A stretch of 64,000 bases of DNA from Mesorhizobium wenxiniae (GCF_002284535.1 NZ_NPKH01000039.1:248001-312000); one strand, 5' to 3'; positions 33,507 to 43,501 are shown, counted from the stretch's first letter. Translations and numbers: made by a program. Notes: generated by a model not told the origin, from the letters alone.

Positions 33507-34123
33507 CAAAGCCCCACTTTCGCGGCCTCGGCCAAACGCGCCGCGTAGCGAGCCATGGTGTCGATCTCAAGGTTGACCCGGTCGCCGACCTGGCGTTCAC
33601 CCCAGGTGGTCACCGTCAGCGAGTGATGGATCAGAAGCACGTCGATGCGCGTGCCCTCAACCTTGTTGACGGTGAGCGAGGTACCGTCGAGCGCGACCGA
33701 ACCCTTGGGCGCGATAAATTTGGCCAGGTCGCGCGGCGCTTCCAGCGTGAAGCGCACAGCATCGCCCTCGTCCTTGCGTTCGATGATCTCGGCCGTGCCG
33801 TCGACATGGCCTGAAACGATGTGGCCACCAAGCTCGTCGCCGATCTTCAGCGCCCGCTCCAGATTGATTCTCGTGCCGGATCTCCAGCCCATGGCGGTTG
33901 TCAGCCTGAGCGCCTCTTCCCAGGCCTCGACCTCGAACCAGCGCGCATTGGCGCCGCTTTCCGGCAACGCCGTCACCGTCAGGCAGACGCCGCCACAACA
34001 AATCGAAGCACCGATGGCGATGGTCTGCGGGTCATAGGCGGTGTCAATGCGCAGGCCGACGCCCATTCTCAGCGGCTTCACCGCAGCGACGGTGCCGACA
34101 TCGGTGACAATCCCGGTAAACAT
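33506..34123 (-). CDS. ribE: Riboflavin synthase, alpha subunit type
   Basis: A 205-residue enzyme that dismutates two lumazine molecules into riboflavin and the pyrimidine precursor. It has the N-terminal signature MFTGIVTDVGTV and the internal duplication of the lumazine-binding barrel (GASICCGGVCLTVTAL in the first half and GSVALDGTSLTVNKV in the second, with GHIVSGHVDGTAEI between). The ATG at 34121-34123 overlaps the ribD stop (TGATG). Confidence 0.95.
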   Translation of the reverse strand: MFTGIVTDVGTVAAVKPLRMGVGLRIDTAYDPQTIAIGASICCGGVCLTVTALPESGANARWFEVEAWEEALRLTTAMGWRSGTRINLERALKIGDELGGHIVSGHVDGTAEIIERKDEGDAVRFTLEAPRDLAKFIAPKGSVALDGTSLTVNKVEGTRIDVLLIHHSLTVTTWGERQVGDRVNLEIDTMARYAARLAEAAKVGL

Positions 34124-35253
34124 CAGATGTCCCTTATCCACTCCGCGTAGCTGTCTTCGCCGAAACGCATGTCGCGCAATTTGCGAAATCCTGCCGGGAT
34201 ATGGTTGGCGTCGATGGGCGATACAATGCCGCTCCTGCCGATCGGCTCCTGCCCCTGGAACAGCACGATGCGGTCGACCAGCCCTTCGGCGAGGAAGGCC
34301 TTGGCCACCTTGGCGCCGCCCTCGACCAGCACGCTCGCCATCCCAAGCGCCGCCAGATCCTCGAGCAGTTCCGGCAACGCTATATCGCCTTCATACGTCT
34401 CGGTGCCGATGAAGCGCACGCCGGCGCGTTCGAGCGCGGCCCGCCGGTATGGGTCGGCTTCGGCACAGGCGGCGACATAGAGCGGAACCCGGTCGACGCC
34501 GGCGACCAGCTTCGATGTTTCCGGCAGCCTGATCTGGCGGTCGAGCACGATGCGGGCCGGCGAACGGTTTTCCAGCCCCGGCAACCGCACCGTCAGCGCC
34601 GGATCGTCCTCCAGCGCCGTGCCGATGCCGATCAATATGCCGTCGGCTTCGGCCCGCATCAGATAGACTTCGCGCCGGGCGATGTCGCCGGTGATCGAGA
34701 CTTGCCCCTCGCCTTCCATGCCGATCTTGCCGTCGCTGGAAAGCGCAAGCTTCAGGATCACTTCCGGACGTTTTTTCAGAGATCGAATGAGATAGCCGGC
34801 CATCTGCTCGGCGGCTTCTGCCGCGAGCACCCTTTCGACAACCTCGACACCGGCGGCACGCAGGATCGCATAGCCCTTGCCGGACACGCGTGGATCGGGG
34901 TCGCTCACAGCCCCAACCACCCGCGTGACGCCGGCATTGAGCAGTGCATTGGCGCAAGGCGGCGTGCGGCCATGGTGGGCGCAGGGCTCCAGTGTGACAT
35001 AGGCGGTGGCGCCGCGTGCGAGCTCGCCGGCCTCGGCCAGCGCCTCGGTCTCAGCATGCGGCCGGCCGCCGACAGCGGTGACACCGGTGCCGACGATCAT
35101 CGGTCCGGTGCCGTCGTCACGCACGATCAGCGTGCCGACGGAAGGGTTGGTCGCGGTCCGCCCGGCATTTTTGCGCGACAGCCTGAGTGCTGCCGCCATG
35201 AAGCGGCGATCAAGACCCTCTTGTTCGGCTTGGCTGCGCCCGGGCCCTGCCAT
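34123..35253 (-). CDS. ribD: Bifunctional riboflavin biosynthesis deaminase/reductase RibD
   Basis: A 376-residue two-domain enzyme. The deaminase half has the zinc ligands in RPHAETEAL and EPCAHHGRTPPC; the reductase half has SDGKIGMEGEGQVSITG, MRAEADGILIGIGTALEDDPALTVR and VLVEGGAKVAKAFL. It performs the second and third steps after GTP cyclohydrolase II. nrdR ends 2 bp before its start, and ribE overlaps its end. Confidence 0.96.
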   Translation of the reverse strand: MAGPGRSQAEQEGLDRRFMAAALRLSRKNAGRTATNPSVGTLIVRDDGTGPMIVGTGVTAVGGRPHAETEALAEAGELARGATAYVTLEPCAHHGRTPPCANALLNAGVTRVVGAVSDPDPRVSGKGYAILRAAGVEVVERVLAAEAAEQMAGYLIRSLKKRPEVILKLALSSDGKIGMEGEGQVSITGDIARREVYLMRAEADGILIGIGTALEDDPALTVRLPGLENRSPARIVLDRQIRLPETSKLVAGVDRVPLYVAACAEADPYRRAALERAGVRFIGTETYEGDIALPELLEDLAALGMASVLVEGGAKVAKAFLAEGLVDRIVLFQGQEPIGRSGIVSPIDANHIPAGFRKLRDMRFGEDSYAEWIRDI

Positions 35254-35255
35254 GC

Positions 35256-35732
35256 TCAGCCGGCGTCCTCTTCCTTGAGCTCGTCACCTTTGAGCTCACC
35301 CAGCACCTCGTGAAAATCCTTGGCCTCGCGGAAATTGCGATAGACCGAGGCAAAGCGCACATAGGCGACGTCGTCGAGCGATTTCAGCGCCTCCATCACC
35401 AGGCGGCCGACCTCGCCTGAGGAAACCTCGGTCTCGCCCGAACTTTCGAGCTGGCGCACGATGCCGGTCACCGCGCGGTCGATGCGCTCGGGATCGACAT
35501 TGCGCTTGCGCACCGCGATCTCGACCGAGCGCAGCAGCTTGTCGCGGTCGAACGGCACCTTGCGTCCGGACTTCTTCACCACCACGAGGTCGCGCAACTG
35601 CACACGCTCGAAGGTGGTGAAGCGGCCGCCGCAATCGGGGCAGACGCGCCGCCTGCGGATCGCCGCGCCGTCTTCGGCGGGGCGCGAATCCTTCACCTGC
35701 GTATCTTCGGACTGGCAGTAGGGACAGCGCAT
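35256..35732 (-). CDS. nrdR: Transcriptional repressor NrdR
   Basis: A 158-residue regulator of ribonucleotide reductase genes. The N-terminal zinc ribbon has CPYC (C3, C6) and CPDCGGRFTTFERV (C31, C34), followed by an ATP-cone domain (VVKKSGRKVPFDRDKLLRSV to YVRFASVYRNF). It senses ATP/dATP. It starts the compact nrdR-ribDEH-nusB unit that is common in alphaproteobacteria. Confidence 0.96.
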   Translation of the reverse strand: MRCPYCQSEDTQVKDSRPAEDGAAIRRRRVCPDCGGRFTTFERVQLRDLVVVKKSGRKVPFDRDKLLRSVEIAVRKRNVDPERIDRAVTGIVRQLESSGETEVSSGEVGRLVMEALKSLDDVAYVRFASVYRNFREAKDFHEVLGELKGDELKEEDAG

Positions 35733-35880
35733 GGACAGCCTTGTGTTCGCGATTCTCGTGGAGCGAAAGGCTTAGAGGTTTTTGCCGCGATGGCAAAGTA
35801 TCGGGGTGGTCTCTCGCGCCTCAGAGATAGCGAGGCGCGAGGAAAATTGCCAGATCATACCAGACGGCAACACCGGCCGA

Positions 35881-36471
35881 TTACGGCGCGACGTCGACGG
35901 TTGGGAATCCACATGACACGCCGAGGCTGCGATAGGCCTTTGTGAAGCCGTCCATCGATACCGTCGCGACCGGTGTGTCGGCGAAGATCACATCGAGTGC
36001 GCTGGCGCGGCGCATGGCACGCAGCAGCGCCAGGCTGATCTCGGGCTTGTTTTTCAACATCCATTTTCCGCCGGCACCCGCCGTGGCATCGACGGACGCC
36101 TTGACCTTGCCGTTGCTGTCGCCGAACACCGCCGGAATGTTCTCGCCAGTCGGCAAGTCCTTGTTCTTCATGGTGATGACAAGGGTTGGATAGCCATCGG
36201 GCGGCAGTGCATCACCATTCGAGATGGCGAGCGTGAGGGTGCCGCTGGCACCGCTCGCGTCGAGAAAGGCGGTCGAGGCGACACAGGTCCTGCGCAGATC
36301 CTCACCGGTATCGATCTCGTCCACAGTGGTGGACCACTTGCCGAAGGTTTCGGTCTTCGGTGCGGCTGGGGTGGGCGCAGACTGTGCCAAAGCGGACAGC
36401 GGCAAGGTGGTCAGTGTCGCCAACACGCCAAGCGCGGCAAAGCCAGCGACACGGAAAATCTGCATCATCAT
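35881..36471 (-). CDS. Exported protein, possibly invasion-associated locus B (IalB)-like
   Basis: A protein of about 196 residues with a Sec signal peptide (FAALGVLATLTTLPLSALAQ). The mature part has FGKWSTTVDE, a cysteine in RRTCVAST, and a second cysteine near the end (LGVSCGFP), a spacing compatible with the IalB-type periplasmic domain, but similarity is weak by eye. The first ATG of three (36471) has GGAG five bases upstream. It lies between nrdR and glyA on the same strand, with gaps of about 80-150 bp on each side. The function is unknown. Confidence 0.6.
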   Translation of the reverse strand: MMMQIFRVAGFAALGVLATLTTLPLSALAQSAPTPAAPKTETFGKWSTTVDEIDTGEDLRRTCVASTAFLDASGASGTLTLAISNGDALPPDGYPTLVITMKNKDLPTGENIPAVFGDSNGKVKASVDATAGAGGKWMLKNKPEISLALLRAMRRASALDVIFADTPVATVSMDGFTKAYRSLGVSCGFPTVDVAP

Positions 36472-36550
36472 CAAGGCTCCTGTCCGGACTCCGTCCCCAC
36501 TGAAACAGTGCTTTTCGTCCGGCTGATAAGGGACGACACTTTGCGTGAGC

Positions 36551-37864
<1,314 letters not shown>

Positions 37865-37983
37865 GCTTGAGATCCTTGTCGTCCGGGGGGTCTGCCGCGC
37901 CATTAACACAGTTGATTTCGCCCCGCCACGTTTGCGGCGCGAAATTTGCTGGTCGGATTGCGGCAGCCAGGCCAAAGAGCCAC

Positions 37984-38085
37984 CTATTTTCTTGCCTGCC
38001 GGCCGTTCAGCAACGCCTCGGTGAGCGTGATCTCGGTCAGCAGCGCCTGCTTCGTATGGTCGTTGATCTGCCAACGCCGAAACAT
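37984..38085 (-). CDS. Possible 33-residue protein
   Basis: The frame reads MFRRWQINDHTKQALLTEIT then LTEALLNGRQARK and stop. Its amphipathic character and balanced composition look more protein-like than the surrounding frames, but the ribosome binding site is weak and it is very short. No family was recognised. Confidence 0.3.
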   Translation of the reverse strand: MFRRWQINDHTKQALLTEITLTEALLNGRQARK

Positions 38086-38184
38086 GGCGCGCACCGCGCC
38101 TTGGCCGCGTGGCGACTTGCATGGCTCTGTACCGAACGGCGCTTTCCGGACCCGGCGCGAAGCGCGCCCTCCAGCCGGATACAA

Positions 38185-38210
38185 AAAGGCCGCCCTCACC
38201 GGCGGCCTTT
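38185..38210 (-). terminator. Intrinsic terminator after the L,D-transpeptidase gene
   Basis: A perfect 10-bp stem AAAGGCCGCC/GGCGGCCTTT with loop CTCACC. Read on the minus strand it continues with TTG after a run of five T, and it lies 20 bp after the stop codon. Confidence 0.85.
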
Positions 38211-38229
38211 CAGCAAAAAGATCAGTCGC

Positions 38230-39483
38230 TTAGAGCGCAGAGGTGATTTGCAGCTCGTTGGCTCCGTCGAGCCCGTAGATATCGTCGCGGAACTGCACGA
38301 CGCCAGGCCCCGTCGACCAGGCCGAGATGTAAAGGAAATAGACCGGCACCGGATTGGTGACCTGCACCGGGATGTTCTCGCCGCTCTTGATCGCCGACTC
38401 GAAATACTGGCGGTTCCAGCCCGGCGTGTCGCGCAGGATCCAGGTGACGAGGTCGCGCACGTTCTGGACGCGCACGCAGCCCGAGGAATCGAAGCGCATC
38501 ATCTTGCCGAACAGGCTCTGCTGCGGCGTGTCGTGCATGTAGACGCCGTCCGGGCTCGGGAAATTGATCTTGACCGAGGCCATTGCGTTGCCGGCGCCCG
38601 GATCCTGACGGAAGCGGTATTTCTCCGCGTCGTCGGTCGACCAGTCGACGGTCAGCGGATCGACCTCGCTGCCATCCGGTGCGAACAGGCGGATCTTGCT
38701 GTCCTTGAGGTAGTTGGGGTCCTTCCGCATCAGCGGAATGATATCCTTGCGCACGATCGATACCGGCGCGTTCCAGTAGGGATTGACGATGATCTCGTTG
38801 ATCTTGGAATCGACGATCGGCGTCTGGCGGTCGATCTTGCCGACAACGGCGGTGTGGCGCAGCACGACGCGGTCGTTCTCGACCGCCTCGATCTGGGCGC
38901 CCGGGATGTCGACCAACACATAACGGTTGCCCAGCGTGCCGGCGCGTTCGTTCAGCCGCTGCAGATTCGTCTGCAGCTGGCCAAGCCGGACCTGCGCCGA
39001 AACATTCATCGCCGCATAGGTATATTGGCCCAGGGTCCCGTCGGAAGGCAGGCCATGGCGCGCCTGGAAGCGCTTGACCGCCGCATCGACATAGGAATCG
39101 AAGGCCTCTGACAGGCCGGCGCTCTGCGCCAGGTCGCCCGAAATCATCAAGCGCCTGCGCAATGGCACCACGTCGGGGTCGATAACACCGAGCTGCAATT
39201 TCTTGGTGTCCGGGACCGGCTCCCAGCCGCCCTGCGCGACAATGTTCTGATACTGCGCTATCGCCTGCTCGGTGTACGCAACGGTCTGCAGGCTGACGAT
39301 CGGCAGCGTCGAGGCCACCTTGCCGCCCTGGCTGGCGCGGGCGTCGAACTGGTCGTTCCAGTTGCCGCGGCCTGAGGATTTCAGGATATCCGCGATCACG
39401 TCCTGCGCGCTGGCACCACCGGCAAGCATCGTCGCGGCCAACGCGGAGGCTCCGGAAAGGAAGAAACGGCGACTGGTTCTCAT
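38230..39483 (-). CDS. L,D-transpeptidase (YkuD domain) with Tat-like signal
   Basis: A 417-residue periplasmic enzyme that makes 3-3 crosslinks in peptidoglycan or attaches proteins to it. The N-terminus TSRRFFLSGASALAA has a twin-arginine pattern. A peptidoglycan-binding helix bundle lies around 120-170 (AVKRFQARHGLPSDGTLG), then the YkuD domain with YMHDTP and the catalytic SSGCVRVQN. I chose the ATG at 39483 because TGGAG precedes it. The gene is paired with a MarR regulator of the LdtR type, and a MarR-like palindrome lies about 70 bp upstream. By analogy with LdtP of Liberibacter and Sinorhizobium, it is expected to be controlled by that regulator under osmotic stress. Confidence 0.9.
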   Translation of the reverse strand: MRTSRRFFLSGASALAATMLAGGASAQDVIADILKSSGRGNWNDQFDARASQGGKVASTLPIVSLQTVAYTEQAIAQYQNIVAQGGWEPVPDTKKLQLGVIDPDVVPLRRRLMISGDLAQSAGLSEAFDSYVDAAVKRFQARHGLPSDGTLGQYTYAAMNVSAQVRLGQLQTNLQRLNERAGTLGNRYVLVDIPGAQIEAVENDRVVLRHTAVVGKIDRQTPIVDSKINEIIVNPYWNAPVSIVRKDIIPLMRKDPNYLKDSKIRLFAPDGSEVDPLTVDWSTDDAEKYRFRQDPGAGNAMASVKINFPSPDGVYMHDTPQQSLFGKMMRFDSSGCVRVQNVRDLVTWILRDTPGWNRQYFESAIKSGENIPVQVTNPVPVYFLYISAWSTGPGVVQFRDDIYGLDGANELQITSAL

Positions 39484-39811
39484 GTACGCTCCAGACATTC
39501 CTGTAACAATTTCACCGGGCGATGCCGCCCGCACTCTAGGGTTGGCATTGTTAACAATTCGCCAACCATGACCCCTATCACTTCGCGAGAGCGCGCCGGG
39601 GGCGACGCGCGTTCAGGGAGACGCCGGCTTTCGCCGCAACATCACCCGCATCCTCGCTTTCACCGGGAATATGGCGGCAACGTGGCCCTGACCGTGATTT
39701 GGATCCGCCGGTATCACGAAACGGAAAGACCGATGCTTTTCGGCACCGGTCCTTGATTGGCTGTCCCCGACCGCGCTTCTATGGCGCGGCTCCCGATCTC
39801 GATGCGGCGCC
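39484..39811. other. Intergenic region between L,D-transpeptidase and ldtR genes
   Basis: About 330 bp hold the L,D-transpeptidase promoter with the palindrome at 39541-39566. The rest shows no gene or clear terminator for the MarR gene. Confidence 0.5.
39541..39566. promoter_or_regulatory. Palindromic operator upstream of the L,D-transpeptidase gene (likely LdtR site)
   Basis: A perfect 12-bp palindrome ATTGTTAACAAT (39547-39558) is flanked by arms GTTGGC (39541-39546) and GCCAAC (39561-39566). MarR-family proteins typically bind AT-rich palindromes with TTG/CAA half sites. A half site TGTAACAAT lies nearer the gene at 39512-39520. Confidence 0.6.
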
Positions 39812-40327
39812 TTACATCCGATACGCAATCGTGTCGTTCCAGAACCGATCCAGCCGCTGCAGGGCGCGGTTCATCTGCTTGAATTCTTCCGTGTTGATGC
39901 CGCCGACCTGCTCGATCGAGCCGACATGGCGCTCGTAGAGGCCGGCGACGACTTCCGCCACCTCACTGCCCTTCGGCGTCAGCGAAACCCGCACCGAACG
40001 GCGGTCGATACGCGAGCGCTGGTGGTTGATGAAGCCGAGATCAACCAGCTTCTTCAGATTGTAGGAGACGTTCGAGCCGAGATAGTAGCCGCGCGAGCGC
40101 AGTTCGCCGGCGGTCAGCTCCGAATTGCCGATGTTGAAGAGCAGCAGCGCCTGGATGGCGTTGATGTCGGAACGGCCGTTGCGGTCGAATTCGTCCTTGA
40201 TCACGTCAAGCAGACGGCGGTGCAGCCGCTCCACCAGCTGCAGCGATTCCATGTACAGCGAACGGATTGCCTCGCGGCGGTCATCGGATACATTGGCGGT
40301 CTTCGCCGCCGGACGGGAATTGATCAT
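39812..40327 (-). CDS. ldtR: MarR-family regulator, LdtR-like
   Basis: A 171-residue winged-helix regulator. The DNA-binding part spans about 60-130: IQALLLFNIGNSELTAGELRSRGYYLGSNVSYNLKKLVDLGFI and the wing SRIDRRSVRVSLTPKG. Flanking helices form the dimer. The long N-terminal extension and the neighbouring L,D-transpeptidase match LdtR described in Liberibacter asiaticus and Sinorhizobium meliloti, a regulator of cell-wall remodelling and stress tolerance. The ATG at 40327 has GAGAGG upstream. A 12-bp palindrome CTTACCGGTAAG lies about 110 bp before its start. Confidence 0.85.
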   Translation of the reverse strand: MINSRPAAKTANVSDDRREAIRSLYMESLQLVERLHRRLLDVIKDEFDRNGRSDINAIQALLLFNIGNSELTAGELRSRGYYLGSNVSYNLKKLVDLGFINHQRSRIDRRSVRVSLTPKGSEVAEVVAGLYERHVGSIEQVGGINTEEFKQMNRALQRLDRFWNDTIAYRM

Positions 40328-40433
40328 TGTCTTTGCCTCTCGTTTGTCGCCTGGTGATTTTTTGTTTTTCACCTTGATCGCGACACTATCGAATACTCAT
40401 AAAATTCGACTTAAACGCTAGGGCTAACAAGAG

Positions 40434-40445
40434 CTTACCGGTAAG
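40434..40445. promoter_or_regulatory. Palindrome upstream of the LdtR-like gene
   Basis: CTTACCGGTAAG is a perfect 12-bp palindrome 107 bp before the start of the MarR gene. It differs from the palindrome before the transpeptidase gene, so it may bind another factor or be chance. Confidence 0.3.
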
Positions 40446-40529
40446 AGGTTTCGAAAGAGGCTTAACGAAGGGTCACCCGAACAAGGATGATTAACCTAAA
40501 GATTTAGCCAATGATTTCGGGCGAAATTT

Positions 40530-40555
40530 GCGCGTCCAATGGGACGCGCGGCGCT
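40530..40555. repeat. Fragment of a family B repeat
   Basis: GCGCGTCC (40530-40537) and GGACGCGC (40542-40549) followed by GGCGCTAT correspond to the inner hairpin of family B in reverse orientation. It lies 28 bp after the stop of the DUF6163 gene and could act as its terminator. Confidence 0.5.
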
Positions 40556-40582
40556 ATTCTTGTTGAGTGTCGGTCCGATGCT

Positions 40583-41005
40583 CTATTGCCGGCGCTGGCG
40601 CTTCTGGATCCAGATCACCACGCGAAAGACGATGTAGAGCAGCGCCACCGCCGCATGCGAGGCGAGGATCAGCGGCCGGTGGCCGAAGAGCTCGGGAAAG
40701 CCGGCATACATGACGATCTCGGTCGCCGCGCAGATGAACCAGATCACCGGCCCCCAGGAGGCCAGCATCCACAGACCGGCGGCGGCGAAGGGGAAGAAGA
40801 CGGCGAGCGTCACCGCCGCCACCTGCCAATGCACCGGCATCAGGTCGAAGCGCCACAACGAGCCGGGATAGAGGCCGATCAGCCGGATCCAGTACAAAAT
40901 CCCGAACAACAGGCAGTAGCCCGATATGACGCGCTGGAACCAGGCGAAGATGACCTCGACCGTCGAGGGCTGGAGCACGACGCGTCTCGACGTGACGTCG
41001 CTCAC
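40583..41005 (-). CDS. Small membrane protein, DUF6163-like
   Basis: A 140-residue protein with four hydrophobic segments: IFAWFQRVISGYCLLFGILYW, VAAVTLAVFFPFAAAGLWML, VIWFICAATEIVMYAGF, and ILASHAAVALLYIVFRVVIW. The tail is basic (QKRQRRQ). The start is a GTG overlapping the stop of the hydrolase gene (GTGA). I believe this is the DUF6163 family common in rhizobia, but the assignment is from memory. Function unknown. Confidence 0.65.
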   Translation of the reverse strand: MSDVTSRRVVLQPSTVEVIFAWFQRVISGYCLLFGILYWIRLIGLYPGSLWRFDLMPVHWQVAAVTLAVFFPFAAAGLWMLASWGPVIWFICAATEIVMYAGFPELFGHRPLILASHAAVALLYIVFRVVIWIQKRQRRQ

Positions 41006-42045
41006 AGCTCGAGTTCCCGTTCGCCGAGCGGAGCAAAATAGGCATCGACCTCGGCAGCACTGACGTCGTCGATGCCTGCCGGCCGCCATTGCGGCGTCGA
41101 GCCCTTGTCGATGATGGCAGCGCGGATGCCTTCGTAGAAATCGTGGCCGGCAAGCATGCGGTTGAGGATGCGGAATTCCATCCGCATGCACTCGTCCATC
41201 GATAGCGTCAGCCCGGCGTTGATCTCGCGCCAGGCGACATGCAGACTGGTCGGCGAGCGGGTGCGGATCGTCGCCAGCGTCTTTGCCGCGAACGCATCGG
41301 CGGGTGCGGCGCGCTCCAGGCTGCCAATGACGTCACCCAGCGACGTTTGCGCGAAATGCCGGGCGATCGCTTCCATCGTCCGACTGTCAGTCTCGCGGCG
41401 GGCCGGGACGGAAAAGCCGCGCAGCGCCGATTCCGGGTCGCCGGTCGCGACCAGCCGGTCGAGAAAACCGGCCTGGTCCTGCGCCTTGATCGTATGCGTC
41501 GCCAGGCCCGACCACAAAGCGTCGCCATAGCGGATGCGGTTTCCGGTCAGGGCCAGATAGATGCCGAAACTGCCGCCAAGGTTCGGCAGGAGATGACTGG
41601 CGCCGACATCCGGGAAAAAGCCGATGCCGACTTCCGGCATGGCGAATTGGGCGTTTTCGGTCAGCACCCGATGCGAACCGTGGAACGAGATGCCGACGCC
41701 GCCGCCCATGACGATGCCGTCGATCAGGGCGACATAGGGTTTTTTGAACCGCGCGATGCGGGCGTTCAGCCGGTATTCGTCGGCGAAGAAATCGACCGGC
41801 GGCTTTCCCGCCCGGCCGGCCTCGTAGATGTGGAGGATGTCGCCGCCGGCCGAAAACGCCCTGCCCTCGGCCTTGACGATGACGACGTCGACGCCGTCGT
41901 CCCGCTCCCAGGCGCGAAGCGCCTTGTCGAGCGCCTTGACCATGCGGTGGGTGACGGCATTGAGCGCTTGCGGCCGCGTCAGCGTGACGATGCGGGCCCT
42001 GTCCAATCGTCCGAAGCGGATCTCGTCGCTGCCGCCAAAATCCAT
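41002..42045 (-). CDS. 3-hydroxyisobutyryl-CoA hydrolase-like enoyl-CoA hydratase family protein
   Basis: A 347-residue crotonase-fold enzyme. FSAGGDILHIYEAG and GIVMGGGVGISFHGSHRVLTENAQFAMPEVGIGFFPDVG form the oxyanion holes and carry the catalytic glutamate; the length and the late RMEFRILNRMLAGHDFYEGIRAAIIDKG region are those of the hydroxyisobutyryl-CoA hydrolase group rather than plain hydratases. It would act in valine breakdown. It is coupled to the DUF6163 gene downstream and divergent from hemB. Confidence 0.85.
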   Translation of the reverse strand: MDFGGSDEIRFGRLDRARIVTLTRPQALNAVTHRMVKALDKALRAWERDDGVDVVIVKAEGRAFSAGGDILHIYEAGRAGKPPVDFFADEYRLNARIARFKKPYVALIDGIVMGGGVGISFHGSHRVLTENAQFAMPEVGIGFFPDVGASHLLPNLGGSFGIYLALTGNRIRYGDALWSGLATHTIKAQDQAGFLDRLVATGDPESALRGFSVPARRETDSRTMEAIARHFAQTSLGDVIGSLERAAPADAFAAKTLATIRTRSPTSLHVAWREINAGLTLSMDECMRMEFRILNRMLAGHDFYEGIRAAIIDKGSTPQWRPAGIDDVSAAEVDAYFAPLGERELEL

Positions 42046-42251
42046 CGCCTGACATTCCCTCCCCTGCGCCGCCGGGACTGAAGTGCTAAAGCGTGGCGCA
42101 TGGGTGCGTCAATGCCAAGGTCAATCCTGTCCTGCAACGGTCAGCCGGATTTGGTAGACCGATATCCAGGTAATGCCAGCCTGGCACAAACGCGCCGCAT
42201 TGGTCAGCGGCGGAAGCTCGTGGTAAAAACTGCCGATCCGGAGTTTTGGCG

Positions 42252-43283
42252 ATGAACAAATTCACCCCAGCAAAGCCTGCCGGCGCGCGCAGCGTCGACG
42301 AGATCACCGGCAGCCGCCGTTTGCGCCGCATGCGCAAGGCCGACTGGTCGCGCCGCCTCGTCCAGGAGAACCGGCTCTCCGTCGACGACCTGATCTGGCC
42401 GATCTTCGTCGTCGATGGGAAGAATATCCGCGAACCGATCGCCGCCATGCCCGGCGTCTTCCGCCTGTCGCTCGACCTTGCCGTCAAGGAGGCCGAGCGC
42501 GCGGCAAAGCTCGGCATTCCGGCGATCGCCACCTTCCCGAATGTCGAGCTCGGCCTGCGCGACCAGACCGGCTCGCATATCCTCGATCCGGAAAACGTCA
42601 TCAACCGCGCCACGCGCGCCATCAAACACGCGGTGCCAGAGATCGGCATCATCACCGATGCCGCGCTCGACCCCTTCACCTCGCACGGCCATGACGGCAT
42701 CTTGCGCGACGGCATCATCGTCAACGACGAGACGGTGGAACAGGTGACGGCGGCTGCCGTCATCCAGGCGGCGGCCGGCGCCGACATCATCGCGCCTTCC
42801 GACATGATGGACGGCCGCATCGGCGCCATTCGCGACGCGCTCGACGCCAATGGTTTTCAGGATGTGGCGATCATGTCCTACGCGACGAAATTCGCCTCCG
42901 CTTTCTACGGGCCCTATCGCGAGGCGGTCGGCACCGCCGGCCTGCTCAAGGGCGACAAGAAGACCTACTATCTCGACCACGCCAATTCCGACGAGGCCGT
43001 GCGCGAGGCCGAGCAGGACCTCACCGAGGGCGCCGACATGCTGATGGTCAAGCCCGGCCTGCCCTATCTCGACATCATCCGCAGGCTGAAGGACGAATTC
43101 CGGATGCCGACCTTCGCCTATCAGGTGTCGGGCGAATATTCGATGATCAAGGCGGCCGCTGCCAATGGCTGGATCGACGGCGACAAGGCGATGTTGGAAT
43201 CGCTGCTAGCCTTCAAGCGCGCCGGCTGCGACGGCATCCTCACCTATTTCGCGCCCGAAGTGGCGGCGATGCTGGAGGGGTAG
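42252..43283 (+). CDS. hemB: Delta-aminolevulinic acid dehydratase (porphobilinogen synthase), Mg type
   Basis: A 343-residue enzyme that condenses two 5-aminolevulinate molecules into porphobilinogen. The Schiff-base lysines lie in MSYATKFASAFYGPYREA and LMVKPGLPYLDIIR. At the metal site the zinc-type cysteines are replaced: ITDAALDPFTSHGHDG carries aspartates and alanines, the pattern of Mg2+-dependent alphaproteobacterial enzymes. I chose the ATG at 42252 with GGAG 8 nt upstream; a TTG at 42246 is in frame. Confidence 0.95.
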   Translation: MNKFTPAKPAGARSVDEITGSRRLRRMRKADWSRRLVQENRLSVDDLIWPIFVVDGKNIREPIAAMPGVFRLSLDLAVKEAERAAKLGIPAIATFPNVELGLRDQTGSHILDPENVINRATRAIKHAVPEIGIITDAALDPFTSHGHDGILRDGIIVNDETVEQVTAAAVIQAAAGADIIAPSDMMDGRIGAIRDALDANGFQDVAIMSYATKFASAFYGPYREAVGTAGLLKGDKKTYYLDHANSDEAVREAEQDLTEGADMLMVKPGLPYLDIIRRLKDEFRMPTFAYQVSGEYSMIKAAAANGWIDGDKAMLESLLAFKRAGCDGILTYFAPEVAAMLEG

Positions 43284-43440
43284 CATCCCCTTCAGCCGAA
43301 CATTGGTTCGCGGCGCGAACAATAGCCGGCGATCCGCTTCGACATACAGGACAATTTCAGTTTCAGGCCGGTGAAACGCAGCGAGAGTCGCCTGGCCCTT
43401 TACTCTCGCCTTGCCGTGTTCCAAACACCGCTTGCAAATC

Positions 43441-43471
43441 GCAATCAGTTAAGCTACCAATAACTGATTGC
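43441..43471. promoter_or_regulatory. Perfect 11-bp inverted repeat, likely operator of the reductase gene
   Basis: GCAATCAGTTA (43441-43451) and TAACTGATTGC (43461-43471) are perfectly complementary with a 9-bp spacer. A further related half site AACTGGTTA lies at 43479-43487, next to the ribosome binding site AGGAGG. The spacing fits a dimeric winged-helix repressor such as ArsR; no such gene is adjacent. Confidence 0.6.
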
Positions 43472-43501
43472 ATAACGCAACTGGTTATCGAGGAGGCTCT
43501 C

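Larger units (their letters stand above)
37865..38229. other. Intergenic region before glyA, with one possible tiny gene and a terminator
   Basis: This 365-bp stretch holds the glyA promoter, a possible 33-codon gene (37984-38085) and the terminator of the L,D-transpeptidase gene (38185-38210). Nothing else was recognised. Confidence 0.5.

Noticed and set aside
33255..35880. FMN riboswitch for the riboflavin genes
   Set aside because: No long structured leader precedes ribD, ribE or ribH; the genes are packed with overlaps. No RFN element pattern was recognised.
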